NCBI GenBank assembly: GCA_030619185.1 | Contig: JAUXBW010000136.1 | Span: 1 to 6,240, forward strand | Direction: 5' to 3' | Origin: Methyloprofundus sp. | GTDB taxonomy: Bacteria > Pseudomonadota > Gammaproteobacteria > Methylococcales > Methylomonadaceae | Length of the DNA: 6,240 nt | In this document: one piece after another, positions 1 through 5,359 of the stretch | How positions within the stretch are numbered: position 1 is the first letter of the stretch | How the letters are laid out: each line of letters begins with the position of its first letter | Notes under the pieces: model-generated | Told to the model about the DNA's origin: nothing | The model's input: the letters and a program-made list of their open reading frames with translations, nothing else | The model's database searches: none | Program-made: the position numbers and the translations under genes

Positions 1-41
1 ACGTTCTCCATCGCCTCAATATTATTTCACACAACTTATGA
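1..41 (+). CDS. 3' end of an unidentified upstream gene of the H4MPT operon (partial)
   Basis: The frame starting at base 3 is open from the window edge and ends at a TGA at 39-41, giving the tail VLHRLNIISHNL. That stop overlaps the ATG at 38 of the next gene as ATGA, the same junction found at 571-574 and 1956-1959 in this operon. This repeated layout is the main reason to believe the frame is coding. Twelve residues are too few to name a family. By context it should be another H4MPT or methylofuran biosynthesis gene, but that is inference only. Confidence 0.55.
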   Translation, partial: VLHRLNIISHNL

Positions 42-574
42 CTTCACCGTGTATCGCATGGGCTGTTACCGGCTCAGGACATTATATTGAAGAGTGCATA
101 GACTATATGCTTACTTTAGAAAATGTCGATTTATACCTAAGTCAGGCGGGGGAAGAAGTGTTGAAAATGTACGGCATTCATATTAATGACTTACGCGATA
201 GGGTGCGTATTTATCGGGATAAAGCCGCTTCCGCGCCGCCAGTTGGTTTGTTTTATAAAGCTTATTATCATACCTTGATTGTGGCACCCACCACATCTAA
301 TACTGTCGCTAAATGCGTACTGGGCATTGCCGACTCTTTAGTGACTAATCTTTATTCTCAGGCAGGTAAGTGTCGTGTACCTAATATTGTTTACCCTTGT
401 GATATTGCGCCGGAAATGAAAACTACCGCGCCTGGCGGTGAAGTAATGGTTTACCCGCGCAAAATAGATCTGGAAGCCACTGAAAAATTACGCAGTTTTG
501 AGTATACCACCGTGGTAGAGAGTGTCGATGAACTTAAGTTCGCCATGCAGCAACGCTTGACCTCTTTATCATGA
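38..574 (+). CDS. Flavoprotein of the DmrB/DmrX/AfpA type, probable dihydromethanopterin reductase
   Basis: A 178-residue flavoprotein (Flavoprotein/HFCD-like Rossmann fold). The N-terminal phosphate-binding turn TGSGH lies at residues 11-15, after the first strand CIAWAV. A second conserved block at about 80-104 holds LIVAPTTSNTVAK and then GIADSLVTN, typical of FMN binding in this family. A third conserved stretch is NIVYPCD at 116-122. Relatives in methanogens and in methylotrophs reduce dihydromethanopterin to H4MPT (DmrB/DmrX) or are called archaeoflavoprotein AfpA. The neighbours are H4MPT-linked genes, which supports the reductase call, but the exact subfamily cannot be settled by eye. 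The ATG at 38 is chosen because it puts the conserved first strand at the N-terminus and overlaps the preceding stop as ATGA. The frame itself stays open to base 2, and no clear Shine-Dalgarno precedes the start, so coupling to the upstream gene is likely. The length is normal for the family, and the product should be cytoplasmic. Confidence 0.8.
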   Translation: MTSPCIAWAVTGSGHYIEECIDYMLTLENVDLYLSQAGEEVLKMYGIHINDLRDRVRIYRDKAASAPPVGLFYKAYYHTLIVAPTTSNTVAKCVLGIADSLVTNLYSQAGKCRVPNIVYPCDIAPEMKTTAPGGEVMVYPRKIDLEATEKLRSFEYTTVVESVDELKFAMQQRLTSLS

Positions 575-1959
575 GTGAACATATCCTGTTTTTAACCGGT
601 AAACTGGCAGAAAAGCAATTGCATCAGATTCTGCAAAAGATGCAAACTGATTTTACTTATACCGTACACCAGGTTGACGTTAAAGTGGCTGCGTTGATGA
701 CCGCTGATATGATAGCTCGTCGCTTAAAAGACACCTTTAATGCGGATCGGATTATTATTCCGGGTCGCTGTCGTGGCAATATAGAAGAACTCAGCAAAAC
801 CCTGGCTGTTCCTGTAGAACGTGGCCCTGATGAATTAAAGGACTTACCGCTGTATTTTGGCAAACAGGCATTACATATAGATTTAAGCCATTATGATGTG
901 AGAATCTTTGCTGAAATTGTCGATGCGCCTAACCTTTCTGTCGAAGCGGTCGTGCAACGTGCCTATTATTATCAGGACAATGGTGCCAATATTATTGATA
1001 TAGGCTGTTTACCCGATACACCTTTTGCACAGTTGGAAGATATTATCCGGGCTTTAAAGCAAGAGGGCTTTCTGGTCAGTATTGACTCCCTGGAAACAGA
1101 TGACCTATTACGTGGTGCAAACGCCGGTGCGGATTATATGCTCAGCCTGCATGAAAGCACCTTATGGGTGGCTGATGAAGTGGATGCCATTCCGGTTATT
1201 ATCCCGGAAAAGCATACTGATATCGCCTCTTTGGATAGAGCCATTGCCCTACTGCAGGCCAAAAATAAAGCCTTTATCGTTGACCCGATCCTGGATCCGA
1301 TCCACTTTGGTTATACTGAGTCGGTGGTGCGCTATCATGCAGTCAGGCAAAAATATCCGGATATAGAGATGATGCTGGGAGTGGGCAATATCACCGAACT
1401 CACACATGCAGATACTGCCGGTATGAATGCAATATTATTGGGTATGTGTTCAGAACTTAATATTAAGCAGATACTTGCAACAGAAGTTAGTCTACATGCG
1501 GGCCGTGCCATTAAAGAGGCTGATATGGCGCGGCGTATTATGTACGCAGCCAAAGAAAACAATACCCTGCCCAAACATATTAATGCTGATTTAATGGCCT
1601 TACATGAAACCTCACCTTTTCCTTATCAGTTACCGGAAATAGAGGAGTTTGCCGCACAGGTTAGAGATCCAAGCTTTCGTATTCAAATTAGCAGCGAAGG
1701 CGTGCATATTTATAATCGCGATGGCATGCATACCGCTACCGACCCCTTTGATTTATATCCTAAACTGCACGTTGAAGATGATGCGGGACATGCATTTTAT
1801 CTGGGCGTTGAACTCGCTCGTGCTGAAACCGCCTGGCAACTGGGGAAACGTTTTAACCAAGATCAGGCTTTAAACTGGGGCTGTGCCGCAAAAACCAGTA
1901 ACCAAACGGTCGATTTGCACACCTTTAAGCCGGCAGGAACAACCTTTAAAAAGAAATGA
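571..1959 (+). CDS. Dihydropteroate synthase-like protein with DUF6513-type N-terminus (H4MPT cluster)
   Basis: A 462-residue protein of the dihydropteroate synthase-related family found in methanogens and H4MPT-using bacteria. Residues 1 to about 125 form a separate N-terminal domain (DUF6513-type) that includes IIIPGRCRGNIEEL near 61-74. A pterin-binding-like TIM barrel follows: GANIIDIG at 138-145, a second strand with SIDSLET at 170-176, VDPILDPIHFG at 237-247 and MLGVGNITELT at 268-278. The rest, to 462, is an extra C-terminal region. The DIG strand matches true dihydropteroate synthases (DHPS), but the STRPG-type continuation of folate DHPS is replaced by CLPDTP, so it should not be annotated as folP. 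A role in pterin assembly for H4MPT fits fold and context, but the reaction is not proven. The ATG overlaps the previous stop as ATGA and has no good Shine-Dalgarno, which points to translational coupling. The gene ends in another ATGA with the DUF447 gene. Confidence 0.87.
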   Translation: MSEHILFLTGKLAEKQLHQILQKMQTDFTYTVHQVDVKVAALMTADMIARRLKDTFNADRIIIPGRCRGNIEELSKTLAVPVERGPDELKDLPLYFGKQALHIDLSHYDVRIFAEIVDAPNLSVEAVVQRAYYYQDNGANIIDIGCLPDTPFAQLEDIIRALKQEGFLVSIDSLETDDLLRGANAGADYMLSLHESTLWVADEVDAIPVIIPEKHTDIASLDRAIALLQAKNKAFIVDPILDPIHFGYTESVVRYHAVRQKYPDIEMMLGVGNITELTHADTAGMNAILLGMCSELNIKQILATEVSLHAGRAIKEADMARRIMYAAKENNTLPKHINADLMALHETSPFPYQLPEIEEFAAQVRDPSFRIQISSEGVHIYNRDGMHTATDPFDLYPKLHVEDDAGHAFYLGVELARAETAWQLGKRFNQDQALNWGCAAKTSNQTVDLHTFKPAGTTFKKK

Positions 1960-2513
1960 TTCAAGAAACTATCGTAACAACGCAAAATAATAAGGGCGAG
2001 ACGCATATTGCGCCCATGGGTATTCATGTCGCAGGCGATGAATTTATTATTCTCCCCTTTCGCCCCTCGGTCACATTAGATAATATTCTGCAAACAAAAA
2101 CGGCGGTTATTAATTATACGGATGATGTCAGAATTTTTGCTGGCTGCGTAACCGGTCGAAGTGACTGGCCCTTAAAAAAAGCAAAAAAAATCGACGGTCA
2201 TTTTTTAGAGGGTACTTTAGCCCATTGTGAAGTAAAATTAACCCATGTGTATGATGACCCGGTACGTCCTAAATTATTCTGTCAATCGGTACACCGAGTG
2301 AACCACTCCGCATTTATAGGTTTTAACCGCGCCCAATTCTCTGTACTGGAAGCTGCAATTTTATATAGCCGTATTAGCCGTTTATCTCCGGCGAAAATCC
2401 TCACCGAGCTGGAGTATTTACATATAGGCTTTAATAAAACGGCGGGGCCTAAAGAAAGACAGGCATGGGACTGGCTTAGCAAAGCGATTGAGCAAAAATT
2501 AAGAGAGCAATAA
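1956..2513 (+). CDS. DUF447 family protein linked to H4MPT biosynthesis
   Basis: A 185-residue protein recognised as DUF447, a family shared by methanogenic archaea and H4MPT-using bacteria. The N-terminal half (about 1-110) has the look of a flavin-reductase-like split barrel, with ETIVTTQNNKGETHIAPMG at residues 4-22 and ILPFRPS at 32-38. The C-terminal half is helical: GFNRAQFSVLEAAILYSR at 122-139, then KTAGPKERQAWDWL at 161-174. FMN binding is plausible from the fold but is not shown by the sequence alone, and no reaction is established. The start overlaps the stop of the DHPS-like gene (ATGA at 1956-1959). A purine-rich AAAAAGAA directly before the ATG lies too close to be a normal ribosome binding site, so coupling is again likely. 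Only four bases separate its TAA from the MfnB start. Family identity is firm and function is inferred only as part of the H4MPT or methylofuran pathway. Confidence 0.83.
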   Translation: MIQETIVTTQNNKGETHIAPMGIHVAGDEFIILPFRPSVTLDNILQTKTAVINYTDDVRIFAGCVTGRSDWPLKKAKKIDGHFLEGTLAHCEVKLTHVYDDPVRPKLFCQSVHRVNHSAFIGFNRAQFSVLEAAILYSRISRLSPAKILTELEYLHIGFNKTAGPKERQAWDWLSKAIEQKLREQ

Positions 2514-2517
2514 TACT

Positions 2518-3219
2518 ATGAGTCGCATGCTGGCAAGTGTCAATAGCCTGGAAGAAGCGATGCTTGCGCTACAGGTTGATGTGGATATTATCGACCTCAA
2601 ACAACCTGCACTGGGAGCCCTAGGTGCATTAACTACGCTACAAGTACAAACCATTGTTAGCAGCCTACAACAGGCAAAACCTGTTAGTGCGACGGTAGGC
2701 GATCTACCTATGCAGGCTAAAATCATTTTTGATGCCGTCAATGAAATGGCCACGACTGGCGTAGACTATATAAAAATTGGTTTTTTCCCTGCGCAAGACT
2801 GGAGTGAAGTGATTAACAGACTTGCGACGCTAACACCTAAGCCCCTAAAATTAATTGCCGTCTTATTTGCCGACCAACAGCCCGACTTAAACAGTATTCA
2901 ACAATTTTCCGAGGCAGGTTTTTCCGGTATTATGCTGGACACTATGGACAAGGCCAGGGGGTCTCTTACCCAGGCAATGCCTCTGACCAGCCTGCAGCAT
3001 TTTGTACAAACGGCCAAACACTATCAATTACTCTGCGGTCTCGCTGGATCCTTACGTCAAGCCGACATTCCTGTCCTGCTCCCGCTGCAAGCTGATTACT
3101 TAGGTTTTAGAGGGGCTTTATGCGCACAACATCAACGCACAGCTAAATTAGATCCAGTCGCCATACAAAAAATTAAAGCCAGTCTGGTACAGCATCCCTT
3201 AAATTCCACTCATAATTAA
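2518..3219 (+). CDS. mfnB: (5-formylfuran-3-yl)methyl phosphate synthase (MfnB)
   Basis: A 233-residue TIM-barrel enzyme of the MfnB (formerly DUF556) family. In methanogens MfnB condenses two glyceraldehyde-3-phosphate molecules into 4-(hydroxymethyl)-2-furancarboxaldehyde phosphate, the furan core of methanofuran; in methylotrophs this would feed methylofuran, cofactor of the formyltransferase/hydrolase complex. Visible motifs are the first strand MLASVNSLEEA at 4-14, DIIDLKQPALGALG at 23-36 with Lys28, VDYIKIGFF at 82-90 with Lys86, MLDTMDK at 139-145 with Asp141 and Lys145, and AGSLR plus ADYLGFRGALC near 176-202. Lys28 and Lys86 correspond by position and motif to the two lysines reported as essential in the archaeal enzyme. 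The length is usual for the family. AAGAGAG, about 11 bases upstream, is an acceptable ribosome binding site for the ATG at 2518; a second ATG at 2527 would drop only three residues. It is the last gene of the operon. Confidence 0.9.
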   Translation: MSRMLASVNSLEEAMLALQVDVDIIDLKQPALGALGALTTLQVQTIVSSLQQAKPVSATVGDLPMQAKIIFDAVNEMATTGVDYIKIGFFPAQDWSEVINRLATLTPKPLKLIAVLFADQQPDLNSIQQFSEAGFSGIMLDTMDKARGSLTQAMPLTSLQHFVQTAKHYQLLCGLAGSLRQADIPVLLPLQADYLGFRGALCAQHQRTAKLDPVAIQKIKASLVQHPLNSTHN

Positions 3220-3221
3220 AA

Positions 3222-3245
3222 CCATTAAATACAATAGCTTAATGG
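3222..3245. terminator. Weak stem-loop just downstream of mfnB
   Basis: CCATTAA (3222-3228) pairs perfectly with TTAATGG (3239-3245) around a 10-base loop, directly after the mfnB stop. The downstream T-runs (3249-3251 and 3260-3265) are displaced from the stem, and the stem is AT-rich, so this is at best a weak end signal for the operon. Confidence 0.2.
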
Positions 3246-3364
3246 AAAAATTTGTTAGTTTTTTACTGGACCCTGCACAGCCAAAGCATCATCATGCTAG
3301 CCATAAACACACAAAACAATCTGCAGGCGGGGCGTTTATACTCGTAGGTGTCATGCGGGTCTAA
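3242..3364 (+). CDS. Doubtful 40-codon ORF between mfnB and the symporter
   Basis: An ATG at 3242 opens 40 codons ending in TAA at 3362-3364. The product starts MEKFVSFLLDPAQPK and has a histidine-rich patch HHHASHKH at residues 16-23. There is no convincing ribosome binding site in front of it. The 3' end lies inside the 12-bp inverted repeat at 3327-3373, whose right arm contains the stop codon. I do not recognise the product, and chance or a gene remnant is more likely than a working gene. Confidence 0.15.
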   Translation: MEKFVSFLLDPAQPKHHHASHKHTKQSAGGAFILVGVMRV

Positions 3365-3373
3365 ACGCCCCGC
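3327..3373. repeat. Long perfect inverted repeat, REP-like or terminator-like stem-loop
   Basis: GCGGGGCGTTTA (3327-3338) and TAAACGCCCCGC (3362-3373) form a perfect 12-bp stem. After one mismatch (3339/3361) the loop pairs further, 3340-3346 with 3354-3360, seven pairs with two G-T wobbles, leaving a seven-base loop. The stem is far more GC-rich than the DNA around it. No T-run follows directly; the nearest is TTTTT at 3393-3397. It could slow or end transcription from mfnB, or be one copy of a dispersed palindromic repeat (REP or MITE type). The window has only one copy, so this cannot be decided here. Confidence 0.6.
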
Positions 3374-3428
3374 TTCCCATTAAAAGTCGCAATTTTTATT
3401 GCATGCAGACTATTAACCTCCTGAACAA

Positions 3429-3434
3429 GTGAGT
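3429..3434 (+). promoter_or_regulatory. Probable ribosome binding site of the symporter gene
   Basis: AGTGAG lies ten bases before the ATG at 3445 and is the only purine-rich match in the right place. It is a weak Shine-Dalgarno. I found no convincing promoter between 3374 and 3445; TATTAA at 3411-3416 could be a -10 box but has no -35 partner at the right distance. Confidence 0.35.
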
Positions 3435-3444
3435 AACAATAATC

Positions 3445-4746
3445 ATGACAAAAAAAACATCACTGACCAATAAGATTTTAATCGCGATGGGACTAGGGCT
3501 TATATTAGGTAGCCTGATAAATATCTTTGCTGCAGATCAAACCATTATCCAGAGCTATTTTGTTAATGGCTTATTCCATGTGATTGGCTCAGCTTTTATC
3601 AATGCCTTAAAAATGCTGGTTGTTCCATTAGTGACCTTCTCACTGATATGCGGAGTCTGTGGGATTGGCGATATTAGTGCACTAGGACGAATAGGCTTAA
3701 AATCTTTTCTTTTATATATACTGACAACAGGAATAGCAATCACGCTGGCGTTAGGCATCGCAATTACCCTTGCCCCCGGTAAAGATTTTAACCAGCAGCA
3801 ACAACACGCGACAGCATTTGTTGCCAAGGCCTCGCCGCCGATTACCGATGTCTTTATCAACATCATCCCCGGCAACCCAATTGCAGCCTTTGCTCAAGGC
3901 AATATGCTGCAAATTATCTTTTTTGTTATCCTGTTTGCCATTGCTATGCTAATGACTGGTGAAATTGGCCGACAGCTAGCTGACACAGCAGAAAAGTTAA
4001 ATGAAGTGATGATGCAGGTTGTCACACTAGTGATGGACTTTGCCCCGATCGGAGTTTTTTGCTTAATGGCAAAGACTTTTTCTGAACAGGGTTTTGCCTT
4101 GATTGTGCCGATGATAGGCTATTTCTCTGTGGTTATTTTATGCTTGTTTGTGCATGCACTAGGGACATTTTCTGTATTACTCACCTTTTTTGCCAAACTT
4201 AATCCACTGGTTTTTTTCAGGAAAATGCGCCCGGCGCATATTTTTGCCTTTAGCACGGCTAGTTCTAATGCCACTATTCCAGTGACTCTGCGTGCATTAG
4301 AAAAACGTATTGGAGTTAATAATACCACCGCAGCTTTTACCGTTCCTTTAGGCGCAACGATTAATATGGATGGTACCGCCATTATGCAAGGCGTTGCCAC
4401 GGTATTTATTGCCAATGTCTACCAGATAGATCTAGGTCTGACTCAATATATCACCATTATTGGTATGTCCATACTGGCATCTATCGGTACTGCGGGCGTA
4501 CCTGGTGTCGGACTGATTATGCTCGCTATGGTCTTTAACCAGGTAGGCTTGCCTGTTGAAGGTATCGGCTTGATTTTAGGTGTCGATCGTTTGCTAGATA
4601 TGCTTAGAACTGTCGTTAATATCACCGGTGATGCCACCGTCACCTGTATCGTAGCGCGGGGTGAAAACACCATTGATGATAGTATTTTTAATGACCCCGA
4701 AGCGGGGACTGTCCCGGAGCTTCACTTACCGCATAAAACAGCATAA
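3445..4746 (+). CDS. SLC1-family (DAACS) dicarboxylate/amino acid:cation symporter, probably glutamate/aspartate
   Basis: A 433-residue inner-membrane transporter of the glutamate/dicarboxylate symporter family (GltP/GltPh/DctA, TC 2.A.23), full length with about eight membrane segments and two re-entrant hairpins. Markers in order: IIPGNPI at 140-146; hairpin 1 FSTASSNATIP at 269-279; NMDGT at 307-311 in TM7 (sodium and substrate site); hairpin 2 GTAGVPG at 348-354; and TM8, with Asp381, Asp385, Arg388, Thr389, Asn392 and Asp396. These six line up with GltPh Asp390, Asp394, Arg397, Thr398, Asn401 and Asp405, the residues that bind aspartate and sodium. DctA differs here (family knowledge), so acidic amino acid uptake coupled to Na+ or H+ is the best guess; substrate and coupling ion remain inferred. 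The gene stands alone, 225 bases after mfnB and 365 bases before the next gene on the same strand, with no evident link to C1 metabolism. Confidence 0.9.
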   Translation: MTKKTSLTNKILIAMGLGLILGSLINIFAADQTIIQSYFVNGLFHVIGSAFINALKMLVVPLVTFSLICGVCGIGDISALGRIGLKSFLLYILTTGIAITLALGIAITLAPGKDFNQQQQHATAFVAKASPPITDVFINIIPGNPIAAFAQGNMLQIIFFVILFAIAMLMTGEIGRQLADTAEKLNEVMMQVVTLVMDFAPIGVFCLMAKTFSEQGFALIVPMIGYFSVVILCLFVHALGTFSVLLTFFAKLNPLVFFRKMRPAHIFAFSTASSNATIPVTLRALEKRIGVNNTTAAFTVPLGATINMDGTAIMQGVATVFIANVYQIDLGLTQYITIIGMSILASIGTAGVPGVGLIMLAMVFNQVGLPVEGIGLILGVDRLLDMLRTVVNITGDATVTCIVARGENTIDDSIFNDPEAGTVPELHLPHKTA

Positions 4747-4963
4747 GTTATACAAATAAAAGCCATTCACCACACACTATTTAAACTTGTGCCTAAAAAT
4801 GGGACTCAATTTTTCACTAATAACCGTAGCAAGCCTCCAAAAACACCCGCCATCTCAGCGACCGATCTATTAAAATCACCCCTGCATAAAAAAGGCAACA
4901 TTTCTTTTATTATCAATAGGATATATGATTTCCTTACCCTCCAAAATTCCCTTACACAATTAA
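4747..4963. other. Non-coding stretch after the symporter gene
   Basis: The first part of the 365-base gap between the symporter stop and the next gene. It is AT-rich with no convincing gene on either strand. One weak hairpin is visible, AAAAAT (4795-4800) with ATTTTT (4809-4814), with GTG/CAC outside it, which could act as a poor terminator for the symporter transcript. A 67-codon frame from 4789 crosses into the promoter region and looks random. Confidence 0.5.
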
Positions 4964-4997
4964 TTGTTTTGACACGATACAATTATTTATGATAAAA
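4964..4997 (+). promoter_or_regulatory. Sigma-70-like promoter for the leader and the small membrane protein
   Basis: A perfect -35 hexamer TTGACA lies at 4969-4974. The -10 is ambiguous: ATAAAA at 4992-4997 gives a 17-base spacer, while the better-looking TATGAT at 4988-4993 pairs at 18 bases with TTGTTT at 4964-4969. In both readings transcription would begin near 5000, giving a 5' leader of about 110 bases before the ATG at 5112. The surrounding AT-rich DNA fits a promoter, but no experimental start site is known. Confidence 0.5.
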
Positions 4998-4999
4998 AT

Positions 5000-5087
5000 A
5001 CATCGTCGAATTGGAGTAATCGCTCCCGACATACACAAGGCAAATAATAAATATAAATATGCCTTACCTGTGCAAAGCGCAGTTTTT
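5000..5087 (+). ncRNA. Structured leader or candidate small RNA with three stem-loops
   Basis: Between the predicted start near 5000 and the ribosome binding site of the small gene the RNA could fold into three consecutive stem-loops. The first pairs GTCG (5005-5008) plus GGAG (5013-5016) with CTCC (5023-5026) plus CGAC (5027-5030), with a four-base bulge. The second pairs AAGGCA (5037-5042) with TGCCTT (5060-5065) around an AT-only loop. The third is a terminator-like hairpin followed by five Ts. It may be an attenuating leader or an independent RNA of about 88 bases. It matches no RNA family I recognise. Pairing was judged by eye only. Confidence 0.4.
5068..5087 (+). terminator. Rho-independent terminator-like hairpin in the leader
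   Basis: CTGTGC (5068-5073) pairs with GCGCAG (5077-5082), one T-G wobble, around an AAA loop and is followed at once by TTTTT (5083-5087). This is the classic intrinsic-terminator layout, although the stem is only six pairs. It lies about 12 bases before the ribosome binding site of the following gene, so it would stop transcription before that gene unless read through. Confidence 0.5.
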
Positions 5088-5099
5088 GTAAATAATAAC

Positions 5100-5105
5100 G
5101 AGGAA
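5100..5105 (+). promoter_or_regulatory. Strong ribosome binding site of the small membrane protein gene
   Basis: GAGGAA at 5100-5105 is a near-consensus Shine-Dalgarno six bases before the ATG at 5112. It is the best ribosome binding site in the window and the main reason to accept the short ORF behind it as a gene. Confidence 0.7.
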
Positions 5106-5111
5106 AATTAA

Positions 5112-5303
5112 ATGGCTGAAGAAAAAGATAAATCTAATCTATATATAGGTGGAATCATTTTAATAGCAATTGTTGGTGTATTCATTCTAAAAGGTAGAGA
5201 AACTGAGCATCTAACTGCAGGTGCTTCAACTGCATCTACGCAGGCTGCATTTGACTCTGCTAATGCTAAAAGACAAGCTACTGCAAACAAATTTTATGAA
5301 TAA
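5112..5303 (+). CDS. Small single-pass membrane protein of unknown function
   Basis: A 63-residue protein I do not recognise. Residues 1-9 are charged (MAEEKDKSN). Residues 10-26 form one hydrophobic helix, LYIGGIILIAIVGVFIL, ended by Lys27 and Arg29. The remaining 34 residues are a small-residue-rich tail with Ala, Ser and Thr repeats and the ending AKRQATANKFYE. The single helix predicts an inner-membrane anchor with the tail on one face; a signal peptide is less likely because no good cleavage site follows. A promoter, a structured leader and a strong ribosome binding site precede it, and hairpins follow, so it looks like its own transcription unit. Codons favour A/T endings and include AGA, CTA and ATA, unlike the larger genes nearby, which may reflect transfer or simply small size. 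The function is unknown. Confidence 0.72.
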   Translation: MAEEKDKSNLYIGGIILIAIVGVFILKGRETEHLTAGASTASTQAAFDSANAKRQATANKFYE

Positions 5304-5324
5304 AGCTAAATATTAGCTAGTTTT
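5304..5324 (+). terminator. Short hairpin with T-run after the small membrane protein gene
   Basis: AGCTAA (5304-5309) pairs with TTAGCT (5313-5318) across a three-base loop and is followed by AG and then TTTT (5321-5324). It starts one base after the TAA stop. The stem is AT-rich and therefore weak as an intrinsic terminator. Confidence 0.35.
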
Positions 5325-5330
5325 ATAAGA

Positions 5331-5353
5331 AAAAAGGAGATTATTTCTCCCTT
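5331..5353 (-). terminator. Minus-strand terminator for the formyltransferase/121-residue gene pair
   Basis: Read on the minus strand, AAGGGAGA (5353-5346) pairs with TCTCCTTT (5340-5333), eight pairs with one G-U wobble, around a five-base loop; the T-run starts within the stem's 3' arm and continues just beyond it. That is a good intrinsic-terminator layout for transcription leftward. On the plus strand the same bases give a shorter five-pair stem without a T-run. Confidence 0.5.
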
Positions 5354-5359
5354 ATATTG

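Noticed and set aside
1082..1366. 94-codon plus-strand ORF in another frame of the DHPS-like gene
   Set aside because: The DHPS-like frame holds recognisable motifs through this whole stretch; the alternative reading is Trp/Met/Arg-rich noise.
571..1959. Annotation as folate dihydropteroate synthase (FolP)
   Set aside because: The loop after the DIG strand is not the FolP type, the protein is far longer than FolP, and its neighbours are H4MPT genes.
3555..3875. 106-codon minus-strand ORF inside the symporter gene
   Set aside because: It lies fully antisense to a strongly recognised SLC1 transporter, and its hydrophobic content merely mirrors that gene.
4119..4415. 98-codon minus-strand ORF inside the symporter gene
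   Set aside because: Antisense to the conserved hairpin 1 and NMDGT region; no ribosome binding site and no family features.
4789..4992. 67-codon plus-strand ORF after the symporter gene
   Set aside because: It has no ribosome binding site, a random-looking Lys/Asn/Leu composition and runs into the promoter region at 4964-4997. It looks like chance in AT-rich DNA.
5037..5065. The AT-rich stretch in the leader as a replication-type or iteron repeat
   Set aside because: AATAATAAATATAAATA is simple AT-rich loop sequence between a six-base inverted repeat; there are no repeated units of useful length.
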